Position numbers and translations under genes: made by a program | Notes under the pieces: model-generated | Seen by the model: only the letters and a program-made list of their open reading frames with translations | Told to the model about the DNA's origin: nothing | The model's database searches: none | Source of the DNA: Paragonimus skrjabini miyazakii | Taxonomy: Eukaryota; Platyhelminthes; Trematoda; Plagiorchiida; Troglotrematidae | NCBI GenBank assembly: GCA_014338405.1 | Contig: JTDE01001391.1 | Location: forward strand, 52,811-116,810 | Length of the DNA: 64,000 nucleotides | Reading direction: 5' to 3' | Shown here: positions 39,401-50,800 of the stretch, one piece after another | Numbering within the stretch: position 1 is the first letter of the stretch | Layout of the letters: every line of letters starts with the position of its first letter

Positions 39401-41165
39401 CTGACCTGTAAGCTTGACTTGCGGTCAGGGCTTGCCCAGCGAAGAATAAGTAAAAACTACACTTTTACCATGTTTATACGATTGCAATGCTAAAAATGCA
39501 AGCACTACGCAAAAATGTATGTGCAGAATGAATAACAAATTTCTTGGTACGTTGTTTATCGATTGAAAATACCACTACATGTTTATTGTACTGTATTGAC
39601 GGAAAATTCCAGTGAGCTCAAAATCATTGTTTTTTGGATTCATCTGTGCTTTGAAACATTATTCGTAATCATGAAAGCAAAAGTTGTTTCTGCAGGTCCT
39701 GTTCAGAACGAAAACATTTTCAACAAAGTTTTCTACCAATGTATCACCTAACACTTATGGAGCATTTACATGTATATCTGCACGCGAGAAGGTACAAACG
39801 TACTTTAAATTATGTCACGCACCTATAGATATGCAAACACTTGAAATGACCCTCAGTGTCTCCGTGCGCTTCTCCGAGATTAACCCTCAAATGGAGATTG
39901 TCAAACACTGTTTGCTTCCCACTCAACCCTTGTTTCCTTAAAAAAGGTGTAACATGTGCGACAAAAAGGCTCATCACTTGTAAGGTGTTTACATGACCGC
40001 ATTATTCAGAATAACGTTCTGTCGTCTGGTTTGTCTCAAAATTCAGGTAGTTTTGAAATCACACAGTTTTAGAGCTCGTCAGTTACAGTTTCACTACTCA
40101 GAACTTTCTCCAAATCACACTGCACACAATACCTCTCTCAACAACTTAAATTCCCAGCTGTTTAAATGCTGACACTTCAAATTCCTTACAAGTAAAAATG
40201 CTAACCTTTCACGATACGTCTGCCACTTAGTAGTACCATCATTATCTTTGACAATTTTGCCCGGTCTCTAATAATAAATGTTTAAGTAGTGAGTCCCAAG
40301 AAGGCGGTGGTTTGTTCAAGAAAGACTAGTTCACATATTCCAGTTGATCAGATAACAACTCAAGCGTAAGCTGAATCGCAGTCATGTCGTGTTGTGAAAG
40401 TGTACATATGCTCGTCAAATCGATTACACTTGAAAGCAAGAGGTCACAATGATATGAACTGGGTTTGATTTTCGTAGATTGGCAAGCCAAGCACTATAGG
40501 ATTATGGTAAGTCAATTTAAACTATAATTGGATGAATGAACACTTTTTAGCCATGGTTAATTAAAACGTTGGTAGTGGGAAGTGAATAACGGTAGTAATA
40601 CAATGAGTCATTCAATGTGAGTCAATAAATATAAACAGATGCACGTGCAAACGTTAAAAATGTTGCAAGCAGGTGTCACGACGTCAGTTTTGTCAGCTAA
40701 CCAATGCCAAATGTCTCCACCCAATTTTTGTCCCACAATGTAAAGCGGGTTTTTTGTTTTCGGTAGCAGTTGCGGCTGTAAAAAATTTCAGCTGTTTCAC
40801 GACTCAATGTCCAGTAAGAGAGCAAAAGAAAACCGAACGTGTTTTCTCTAGTGTATTCAGAAAGTTTCACTGAGCATCCACAAGAACCGGTGAAACAAAC
40901 ATTTGGCACGTTATTGCCGTTATTAAGCATATACAGACCAGGATGATTAACATATTTTAAGGACATTTTAAACCGCGGAAGCCAGATGGATATATCACTT
41001 TATTGTAACAGCAGAAATGAGCCGAAAGAGGCAAACAGAAGATAAAGAATCTCTAAGGAAACCAACGGTCGAGGCATGAAGGTTTTCAGCTACAGCGATG
41101 CCGTTTACAGGAGTACCAATCTAATCTCGAATTAACACTTTTCCAGAGTTGTTGTGAACTATGAA
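36460..41165. other. Non-coding stretch with one AT-rich microsatellite
   Basis: No exon or mobile-element protein recognised. ORFs (38674-38994 plus, 38781-39056 minus, 40673-40873 plus, 40697-40966 minus) overlap in opposite strands without motifs. A 14-base match to the SINE body (TAGAGCTCGTCAGT) is near 40072, too short to call. The start of the Tc1-like element may reach into the last 200 bases. Confidence 0.5.
37584..37639. repeat. AT-rich partly palindromic microsatellite
   Basis: Impure TATATG/CATATA repeats with TGCATA and TGTACACA units make the tract largely self-complementary, so it could fold into a cruciform. No gene context. Confidence 0.85.
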
Positions 41166-41169
41166 GGGA

Positions 41170-41780
41170 AGAATGCATGATACTGACGTGCACGCCAGGC
41201 GTGATTCCGTGCCAGAAAAAGGCTTAGGCAACATCGATTGACGCGGGCTATACAACGCTATGCCTGGGTACTGCTGAAAAGTAACAGTGATTTGCACTGA
41301 TGAGTCACGTTGTAAACTTCACGCTCAAGGTGGTCAGATCCTAGTGTTGCAAATGGGTCGCGATAAATTTGGTCTACCGTTCACCCTACTTATTAGTCAA
41401 AGGAACAGAGTAACTATCCATGCATGAGTGACATTAAAAGGAATGATTGAATGAACCGGTGGTACTTGGATGCATAGCAGGTGGCATTGTCCACCAGAAT
41501 GCGTATAAAACGACATGAGATTGGCAACTCGGATGAATTTTGCAAATGGAGACTCAGCTCTACATGCCTACATGCCCTATTCATACCGAATGGTGTTCAG
41601 TCACTAAGTCACAACTTTGTTGACTATGTTTGGGATCGGCTTGATAGCAGTGTTGAGGAAGACTGTAACACACATACAGATCGATGCGAAAAACACAATT
41701 CTTTAAGGTTACTTAGAAGATTTCGAAGAAACATCAAAAACGAACGATCTAGGCTGTACTCAATGCCATCGCATTTCTGA
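41170..41780 (+). mobile_element. Decayed Tc1-like DNA transposon (transposase relic)
   Basis: The conceptual translation shows DDE transposase landmarks of the Tc1/mariner superfamily. RMHDTDVHARR corresponds to the RL...G..ARRP block, VICTDESRCKLH (about 41290-41325) to the first catalytic-Asp block FTDESRF.L, and QSLSHNFVDYVWDRLDSSVEE (about 41600-41660) to QSPDLNPIEHVWD.L, with the usual third acidic residue E appearing as D. The C-terminal LLRRFRRNI...RLYSMPSHF fits the end of such enzymes (..LI.SM..R). The middle QDNAP.H block is not found and frameshifts are needed, so it is non-functional. I did not find terminal inverted repeats. Confidence 0.65.
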
Positions 41781-41789
41781 TTTGATGTT

Positions 41790-42411
41790 GAAAACAGTCG
41801 TTTTTGGAAAACGGGTTGTGGGTGATAACATTTATATCTTCTGATTTGTGCGGCAACCCACGCCTCGAAATTACTTCACTTCCTTCAGGCGCTGTCTGGT
41901 GGGTGGACGATTTGAATGGTTGTCATTTTAAGAGCATATGATATCCGACTAACAGAACATCAGCCGAAAAATGATAGGAATCCGTACTTTTGTACACTGC
42001 TGATCGTGATATGTTTGGCCGAGCGGATAAGTTTATCCGGTAAGTACCGGCCCGATAATAACAGTGAGAGTTATGATCAAAAGAGGCACGGCTTTACACC
42101 AAAATAACGTCTGTCAGCACGATTCACCTGTAATGTTGGAGAATCTATCCCTATTTTCTGTGCGATGACGCGGGTGCAGAACCTTGTTCTGTTGAGCGGG
42201 AAATGTGCATGAATCAATCGCTCTGCACAACTGCAGGATACGCACGCATGCTAGGATCATCGCGTTAATAGCTTGACTGTGGCATAACAGATCACCCAGG
42301 ATATTAATGCAATCATTTCTTGTTCAGCAAAATCTCTTATTATTAGACTCACTAGATGATATGGATAGACCGTGTGTCATCTATTTGTACGCACACGTAA
42401 ACAAGCGGTCG
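41790..42411. other. Non-coding stretch; nothing recognised
   Basis: I searched for an LTR-element integrase core that might precede the GPY-like tail at 42.4 kb and did not find the HHCC or DDE signatures. No gene seen. Confidence 0.45.
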
Positions 42412-42414
42412 TGA

Positions 42415-42669
42415 GAAAAGCCAGAGAGTATTGTGTTTCTGGGTGCTGAATACCTCAAAAAGAACAAAACAGATGCTGACAGAAAAATGCACTGGACAGG
42501 AAGATACGAACTTATTGTATTCGACAGGATTAACGACTATGTGAACGTGGATATGCCTTCGACTAAGGCATACTGGAAACCAGCAAGATGTACGTTCAAG
42601 TATTTTCTAAAAATGAGAAGCAGCACTCAAAGAGGTCTTGATTTAAATGGTAACTACACGGTCATCTAA
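42415..42669 (+). pseudogene. Probable LTR-retrotransposon integrase C-terminal (GPY-like) fragment
   Basis: An open stretch reads ESIVFLGAEYLKKNK, then KMHWTGRYELIVFDRINDYV, VDMPSTKAYWKPARCTFKYF. The HWTGRYELI..DRINDYV part matches the pattern of the Ty3/Gypsy-type integrase tail (RWTGPYEV..RINDV.Y), with GPY as GRY, and the later block is placed like the usual VH.NRLKPY. The upstream integrase core was not found, and the downstream side runs into an assembly gap at 42823, so the rest of the element may be in the gap or lost. It could be a chance ORF; 78-85 codons is not exceptional here. Confidence 0.4.
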
Positions 42670-42822
42670 TCATCTTGTAGCTAGCCGCTAGTCGTCAAGG
42701 TAAAGCATATCTGGCGCGGTAAACACTTGGCTGGGATGTAAATCACGTGAACTAGTCATCAAAGACATGTTCCGTATATTTTTTCTCACATAACCAATTT
42801 ATAGTCCACCTTGGATTCATAG

Positions 42823-43035
42823 NNNNNNNNNNNNNNNNNNNNNNNNNNNNNNNNNNNNNNNNNNNNNNNNNNNNNNNNNNNNNNNNNNNNNNNNNNNNNN
42901 NNNNNNNNNNNNNNNNNNNNNNNNNNNNNNNNNNNNNNNNNNNNNNNNNNNNNNNNNNNNNNNNNNNNNNNNNNNNNNNNNNNNNNNNNNNNNNNNNNNN
43001 NNNNNNNNNNNNNNNNNNNNNNNNNNNNNNNNNNN
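42823..43035. other. Assembly gap, 213 N
   Basis: Unknown sequence of 213 bases. Apparent ORFs running through it are artefacts. It lies close to a probable retroelement fragment, so collapsed repeats may be the cause. Confidence 0.99.
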
Positions 43036-44955
43036 CTGAAGCTAACGGTCCGTGCTTGCCAATACTGTGAAAGAAGGTAATCACGTCATGATCGTCACTC
43101 ATTCTCGTCGGTTGAATGAATATTGCAACGTTGACCTGAATCAGAAGTCATGATCGTACGAAGATTGTTTAGAGCTTCCCGGACAACCTCTTTGTTTTCT
43201 GTCATGAGGATCAAATAACTTGCCCATTATTTACACGCGCTTTTCATGCGGTCATGACTTTCGATAGATTATTGCCGTAGTGAACAGCGCGTACGCCTCC
43301 GAACTATTTCGGCTTGCTTAAGCTTGCAATCTGGAATGGACACGCAATAAAAAGCTCTAACAACGGCGAGACTATATCTGGTGAATTTATGAGACTTACG
43401 AGAAAGGGGTGTAGATGAGTGCGCCTACTAAGACTGGATGTAAATACCGCTAACGACAAAAAAACACTGCTTGTTGTTGACAACCAGTCTTGGGAATGTG
43501 AGTTGGTAAGTTGCAGTATGTCACTATCGAGCAAAAAAGTGGTAGGGATCATTTTTACATTTATAATAATGCAGCTTGTAAAGGCTGTTTTATCTAACAG
43601 TACGATGATAATGCATTGGAATATTAGTTGATGAGTATGCTTAATTCAAACCCTCAAGAAGTTCTTGTCACAAATGCCATAGAAACCTAGCTGAATATCA
43701 AAGTAAAGTTATGCGTGTTTTTTAGAAGAAACTCGAATCAGCTTTTCGACTGGACATCCAAGACTCAGTTGGTTCAAACAGGAGCTTGAAATTGTAATCA
43801 ACTCACCTTGAGTATTCCCGCACTGCTCAGCTAGTTGGGGCGTCTATCCAAAAGATTGCATCTTACTGCAACAAACAGCAAGACTGAATTATCATTTGTC
43901 AAAATCTGCTTCATCTCATCGATGCAACGGTAGTCCATTGATAACCTTGAAATGCCGCTAGGCCGAACAATTGAATTAGCTCCGCGTGATTGGCTGTTCG
44001 GGTGAGCTATTTGGCTGTCTTAACTGCACGCACGTGCGCGCACGCGTGAGTACTGACGCACTCGCCCCCAAACTCGCATGTTTTAATGTGTGCTCAGATT
44101 TACGCCTACGTGAAAAATATCCTCTTCAGCTAGGATATCCCTTGATGTCGCATCAAAGCGTGGGCAACGAGCGAGAGGTAGAGATGCGATTGTGATCCAA
44201 TACAATGAACGTGTACAGTTGATTGTTCCTTTTCTCTGAACCAATTAGGATAAGTTGATTTTTGCAGTCATTTGTCATAGACAAGAGGTTTCACAGACGG
44301 TTTCATATTAGTATTGGCCAGATTGTGCCATGAATATTCATTTGACTTTGAAACAATTAGGTATTCCGAGTCTCTATATTGCCTTTTAGTTTGGTCTGCT
44401 GTTAGAAAAGAAATAGTTAAACTGTGCAAAACTCCATATGCTGTTTGAATAAACCTCCTTAGCAAATATGTCCTTCGAAAGTACTATTTCATTTGAAAAA
44501 TAATGGCACATCGTCTAGTTTAGTCTAGTTTATTTACCCAACCAATTATTAGTGAATCGGCTAAATTATGGCAGAGGAGTAGCCAGGATAGTGATGAGCA
44601 ACCGCGGATTTTGACTGAGATGTAAAAGGAGCAATATTGACATTTCATTTCATTTTTTATTCAGTCAGAATTGTTAATTTTAATTCTCAACCTTAATCTT
44701 AATTCTTACTCAACTTAGAGCCCACTGATAGTTCATTTCTTTGCTTCGAACGCTTGCATGAAATGCGAGCATGGGAAAACCGCGCCATTGCTCACATGTT
44801 AAGCGAGGCTGATTATCACACCTAAACTCTCAACCGCTTCACTGTCATCCCGAACGACACCAAGGGTACTCTATAATCTCAGAAAGAATAATGAGCCTTG
44901 CCTTATAAGCTGCCAGAAAATTAGAGAAAATACCTAGTTTTTAACAGAACTTTTA
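43036..44955. other. Non-coding stretch; nothing recognised
   Basis: A segment at 43.3-43.63 kb is open on both strands with a GTAAGT donor on each strand, but no family was recognised and such donors are common by chance. It includes an alternating purine-pyrimidine run near 44.03 kb and a 10-bp tandem duplication (GTCTAGTTTA, 44513-44532). Confidence 0.45.
44025..44048. repeat. 24-bp alternating purine-pyrimidine (Z-DNA-prone) run
   Basis: TGCACGCACGTGCGCGCACG followed by CGTG alternates pyrimidine and purine without a break and is strongly GC-rich in AT-rich surroundings. Such runs can adopt left-handed DNA under torsion. No gene lies near it. Confidence 0.85.
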
Positions 44956-44958
44956 TCC

Positions 44959-45130
44959 CTGAACTCAAACTTGAAGCATCAAGATGCTTACACCTCACAA
45001 ATGTGCAAATTGAAACATAGAGTAAGGTGACCTCTACAAGGCAGCATCCTTACGGCATTCCCCGCTGCGTTTCAGCAATTTTATCCACTTACTAGAAAAC
45101 CCAGTCAAACAACGACAACTCTCTGGAGAC
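44959..45130 (+). repeat. Dispersed repeat, copy 2 (putative LINE 3' UTR)
   Basis: This is homologous to 32633-32810 in the same orientation. Matching blocks are ACTCAAAC, GCATCAAGATGCTTACACCT, GTAAGGTG, CATCCTTACGG, CCCCGCTGCG, CCACTTACT and ACAACGACAAC. No RT precedes this copy, which would fit a severely 5'-truncated LINE insertion. Confidence 0.65.
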
Positions 45131-45139
45131 TGAATCCGA

Positions 45140-46525
45140 TTAACTATCATTTGCTCTAATCTATGCATCCACAAAGTGTGAGAGTTATCATAGCAAAAAT
45201 CCTGCAGTAGAACCCGATCAATAGTGTTTACTTATCTGCCTAACAAGAAAGAAATTCGTTATTCTCTGATGTCCGTTTCCAAGGTGACACTGAAACTATG
45301 TCGCGGGAGCTCCATTGATGAATAGAGTCAAACTAATTTCCTGCGATTTTTACAGTAGCCCCTGGTTTCTTTCATGAATGGTTGCCGTATAGACCCAGTT
45401 CAAGGGAGGAGTTGTCGATCGTCAAACTGATTGACATAAACAGGTTTAAGCCTCTAATGATTTAAAACTTTCTTCATTGAAAACGGCCAACACAAGATTA
45501 TTTGGGTAGAAAGTCTTCTTGGGCCTAATAGCCGAGATTTTATTGCTGACCTCACTTAGCACAGATGGTTTTATAATCAACTCGCCAGAGTACGACAGTA
45601 GAAACAGTGACTGAAACACCTTGGAAACACGGGACGATATAAACCATCTCTTGATTTAGTCAACGATTTTGCCCCCAAGAGTTATTGCGAACAACTGTGC
45701 TATATATCTCGCTGATAGCTTCATTGCTAGGTGAACGGTTTTGGCCAACGAAATGAATTAGCTTGTATAGCTCATTAGTCTCCTTTGAAACAAAAGTGGA
45801 TCCTGCTTGAATAGGTTTTTAATTTAGCCGTCCCTGCATATGACGATTAATCTATGATTAAGATTTCCACAGAATACCGTAAAGAATCATTCGTTTAACA
45901 TTCACTAGACCAAAGCACTATACTGATATAAACTGCCTGTTGGGTCCACAAACTACTCCGCCCCATGCTACAATGCAGTCAGTTTGGTATGTTGACTATT
46001 GTTCTGAATTCCAATTTCTTAATTGCGTCAGACATCAACTTTCGTTTAATCTAGTATCCGAACCTGACAAACTTTTGGTTTAATTGTTTCAAAATGCGAA
46101 CGCTGAAATTGCTAGCACTAACACGTAGTTTGGGGTTAAGCGACCGACGTTAAAAACGAGAGACGGGGACAAGGATTACCAAATTAATTAAACGACGGTT
46201 AGCTGTATCTCACGTAGGATACATAAAATAATTATCAGACGTTGGGTTTGGAAGGGTTATAAAAGTTGAGCTATATATTGCAGTGTAGCGAAGCTATCAG
46301 TCGCATATCTTCGCTCGTACATTTTGTTCTGTGTGGCAGAAAGGTGACCTGATTTATATTGATAGATGGCCAATACAACATTGACTTAGTACTTTTGCAA
46401 GTATTCATGGCTGTAGGTTGGCCGATATAACCTTAAGAGGCAGAAACTTTGACGCGGAAACGAACGGGTTTCCAACCTAAGGTCTTTAGCTTAACATCGT
46501 ATACTGAGGCAGGATTAACCCCTGA
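45140..46525. other. Non-coding stretch; nothing recognised
   Basis: No ORF of 60 codons or more and no motif recognised on either strand. Confidence 0.55.
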
Positions 46526-46529
46526 AATA

Positions 46530-46746
46530 AGTTACGTTTGTTATTTGCTTAGTGTATGCTGATGATTTGTTAGCGAACCTTGAAATTTTTAAGAAAGCAA
46601 ACCTTGTTTTTCCCTTGACATTTGTATCTTTCGTTACGTCAAGCAATTCTGACTGTTTATCTGAAAACGTTCGACATCTACCTATAACTATCATTCAGTT
46701 CGTAACTATATTTCACACACTTCTTAAATTTGTTCCAACCAGTTGA
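46530..46746 (+). pseudogene. Possible reverse transcriptase fragment around a YADD motif
   Basis: The frame reads VTFVICLVYADDLLANLEIF; hydrophobic-YADD-hydrophobic is the catalytic turn of reverse transcriptases. The reading frame continues to 46746 without other RT blocks I can place, and no PQG block was found upstream. It may be a relic reduced to one motif or a coincidence. Confidence 0.25.
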
Positions 46747-47235
46747 TTTTAAACTTCCTCACCACCGTCTGAATTCAGTTGCTACAGCGAGTTTCTTCGT
46801 TTCTGATCGTCTTTTTATTAAACCAGTACAGTACCATACTTTGGCTGTTCCCTTTTCGTATACTTAGACAACCGGTTCACTCACACTTGATGTGGAAGGG
46901 GATTAAGATTATGTACATTTTTTTCGGTACCGTGTAAAAATTGAATTTATTCGCTAGTCGTTTTGAACTTTTCGGGAATTTTATGACCATATCGATCATC
47001 AAACTGTCTCGCCTGGCGTTCTTATGTTCACAGACTCTGCGTAACATAGGGATAAACTGAAATTTGATGGGACAGATTCATCTTGGAGGTTGACAATTCT
47101 GAGTTTAGGCTGCCCGATCGTCCCAAAGAGTTAACATTATAACCTACAGACCTATGTTAACCTACTGAATGCAGGCATGGAGTGTGATTGACGTGAATTA
47201 AAGGATACTATGATGTAACTGAACAGTGTAGTTCC

Positions 47236-47340
47236 ACTTCCTGTTGTGGTACCATTGGGCACTACTGATGAGCTCGAACAAGAGCGAACCGAGATCTTAG
47301 TAGTTCTGTTTCAAAATCCTACTGAAATATCAAGCTGAGT
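47236..47340 (+). mobile_element. tRNA-derived SINE, partial copy D
   Basis: Body blocks GGGCACTACTGATGAGCTC and then GAACAAGAGCGAACCGAG are in the order found in copies A and B, but the tRNA-like head with Pol III boxes is missing or unrecognisable. Probably a 5'-truncated or decayed insertion. Confidence 0.5.
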
Positions 47341-47639
47341 ATGGGAAACATGGTTGTTTATTTTTTTTGGTACGTTATCAACATTCGGAGATTCAAGAAA
47401 ACCATTTGAAAACACTTTCCCCAACCATATGAATAGCAACAATTCAGTTTAAATGCTTTTGATCATTGACGGCAAACCTGGTGAATATGATAGAGGAAGA
47501 AAAGTTGGTTAAACATAAGTTGTTTCTATTTCTAAAGCCTATAAACCGAATGCATTAACGGTCTTTGCACTAAAACTGGATGTGCCATCTACAATTTTGC
47601 AAGTTAATTATAAATTGAACGTTATTCACATTCGGCCGC

Positions 47640-47816
47640 AGTTTTCATGGTTAAATAAAACTTGCAACTCTTCTTACGAATATACACCAAACTCGAATTT
47701 TCATCATGTGAAAATTTGTTAGTAGTGCACACAATCTTGACACCACCGGGATTTGAACTCTGGTTCACGTTCGCTCGGAACGGTCGTCTTGAACAATGCG
47801 CCAATGAAGTCACACT
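47640..47816 (-). mobile_element. tRNA-derived SINE, copy E
   Basis: On the minus strand the head reads TGTGACTTCATTGGCGCATTG with an A-box position TGGCGCATTGT (47793-47803). About 32 bp on is the best B box of the family, GAGTTCAAATCCC (47748-47760). The body follows with GTGCACTACTAAC and ATTCGAGTTTGGTGTAT. It lies 300 bp from copy D in the opposite orientation. This copy gives the clearest evidence that the family derives from a tRNA. Confidence 0.75.
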
Positions 47817-47819
47817 TTA

Positions 47820-50800
47820 ATACTACAGAGGTATCATTCTCAAATATGTTCAAACCACAGAAGCTTTTCCGCTAAGTACATAACGTTAAGGACGAACAAA
47901 TCCCCAGGAATTCCACTGCCTTGTTTATGGTCAACCAGTAACGTGGCTTGAGTGGATATTCGCCGCGGATGTGTTACAAAAATTCTGGTAGAAACATTCA
48001 TTAATCATACAGAAGAACAAGTGGTCAGAAACAACAGCCTAATTCCGGTTCCATCAGCAGCCAAGAGATTTCATCTGTGGAACTTTCATCTATGCATTCG
48101 AAAACGTTTCATTTTGGCCTCTAAGTTAACGTGGCGCTCTAGTCAATATTGCAAACTGGCCATCAGTCGCTGTATAGCCGGAATTTTGATTTGTAGTTCA
48201 ATAGGGAAAAGTTGCCCCAATTATTGAATGCCCTATATAATTTCAATAAACAAGTAATATGTTTGAACTCAGGAGGATCCACTGAAAGCGCTACTGTCCG
48301 CGATGCTGCACGTTCCATGACTGCTCTGGTCATTTTTACGCAAAAATAAACAGACATTCTAACAATGCTTCCTTATCAGACATTCAGCTGCTATGCGTAA
48401 TTGTCATTGTAACGCGTGATTCAACTGCTCATAATATTTCAAACTTGACAAACAGCACATAACGAGTTTACCTAGCGAGACCAGGTTCTTCATATTCCAT
48501 TGTCTCATTGACGTCTGATTACTCTTCAGTTTTGTTGCACCTTAGAAAACTTAATAAATAAGACTAAGAGGGGAAAATGACCATTTGATGTATTTTTATT
48601 CAATGTCTGACTGATCACATATCCGATGAGTCTTCATTCCATTCGATGAGGCGTGGTGACGGTGAAACGTCACACGTCGGTCAGTATCATCGTTACGGAT
48701 GCGCCAGGTCTCCGAAACATAAAAGTACGTATACTGTACTTACGTATTACACATACCCTTCAATATCAGTTGGAGTTCTATTCAGCATTCCATTCAACAG
48801 GTTTCGAAGTTTAGATAATATATAATTAGTTTCAAAATGGTCATATCTACCCTCTAGCTGATACCGCAAGCAGAAGAGATTCCGTCATCTCGGAGAAGAA
48901 ATGCACAGCAATCTTATGCTACTTATATGCAACAGAGAATGTGGAAGTGGAGGCACCATATTCTTTAAGAAGTAATTTGAAGTATGAAAAGTAGAATGCG
49001 TGTAATCCACAAACCAGCTCGATAGGCTGACATGGGTATTGTGGTCTGCATATTTTGGGCATATGGATGTGTTACCTGCGTACTTCACGTTGGTCATCGT
49101 AGCACCGGGAAGAAACTGTGCAGTGCCAATATTAAAATGGCCAATAATTGTCTCGTCAGACACGTAACACGGCAGCTTCAGTTTTCATGTACAACTTTAA
49201 GAAATTGGTTTAAATCTGAACATATTTACCTAAAAGATATTGAAGTAAAATTCTGACAGTTGACATGGCGTTCTGTGTGTAAAATAAGAGGTTTTCATCA
49301 GTTACTTGCTGCATACAAGAAATTTTGTTTGCTTAGCCTGAGTTGAAAGTTCGTTCCAGGTTAAGCCAAGGTTCAGAAGTTAGCTGATGCCATACGTTTT
49401 ATGAAAAAAATGCATGCTAAGGAACTATTTCATCGGATCACAATTCAAATGAACCCCTATTGAACAACTTAGGTGACCGACTTGTTCGCACAATCTTCGG
49501 AGAGATGTCGATTCAATGACACCACCTCGTGGCTATCATGTTACGAACGTATGTTGGAGCGTATTCAGACTTGGATCACATTACTGTTCTTCTTTGGAAA
49601 ATGTTTCTCTAATCGCAAACATTACAGTGACAAGAATTCAAACACACAATAACCAACATCGTCCAATCTCAACAGCTGTTGTCATGTGACGGAATCTCAT
49701 TAAGCATGCAGTTTTCCACATAAACTCATAGTACTCACAAAACTAACAGTAGTATAATTTTGCAATAAAAATTACCTTAATTCTTCCGTACGCCAAATAA
49801 TTTATTAAGGGAAATAAAGAAACATGGTACAGTATACTGATGTGTCGGAAAGTAACATAAACAGTGTGCAATCTCCAATAATTGTTTCTCATTCAACAGT
49901 TATGTATAGTTCACAAGTAACATATTGCTAGGAGTTACTGCATATTACGACGAGTTAAAAACATCAAAACTACCTTTGCTTAAAATAAATGACATCTAGC
50001 TTCGTGCCAACATCAAGGAGAGTTTCTTTACGTTATTTTACTTTTGGCATCACCACGTGAACCAGTTGTGAATGAAAAGGAATTACTCACGTGAGTGTCA
50101 TTCAGCTTACCAAGGGACAAATCAATAGATCTGTGAGACCAATCGGTAGCATGATGTGGGAGTGGTAACCATCTTGGCGTATTCGAAAACGATCAAATAA
50201 CACCCCAGTGAGATATTTACAAACATATAACAAAATGATCACTCAAAAGACTAGAAAACGTCCGTGACAATGATTAGACGATAGCTAATCCAATCATTTT
50301 CAAAAAGTCAACAGAAGTCTGTACACAATCAATAAAACGACATACTGAAAGAAGTCCAAATTAGCTTCAAGGTAGAACCACCCTTTTGACAGATAAAAAC
50401 TAAAGTTTTATTTGCCAGTCCCTCGTTCAGCCCACCGGAGGGCATTATATTTCATGGAATTCTCAAGTATGCTAGTTGGTGTCTTCTAATCCATTTGATT
50501 TGTGTTAAGATTCAAACAGTCTACAGCCAAAGGTTGATCACATAAGGTCGGTAGATGATCAGGCGGATACACCACACTTCCTTCTCGTCCTAATCTCATT
50601 AGCCGAAACGTCCCTCTCGGCTTTTCTCATTATTTAATTTTACTACAGTCGAATATTTTCGTGTACACCCCCCTGTAGAACGTTTCATGGTTATTCATCA
50701 TCTGCTTCATTGGCACAGATTGATCACTCACAATGAAGTAGCATGCGCAAACGTTGTTTCGTTATCTCATCAGCGTTGAGAGGACATGGAATGGAGCTGT

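Noticed and set aside
40040..40130. Further SINE copy suggested by TAGAGCTCGTCAGT
   Set aside because: Only 14 matching bases without the other ordered blocks; chance matches of this length are expected in 64 kb.
42752..43102. 116-codon minus ORF
   Set aside because: Most of it is the 213-base gap.
43304..43552. Opposite-strand candidate exons with GTAAGT donors
   Set aside because: Donor matches occur by chance about 30 times in the window; no family recognised and frames overlap antisense.
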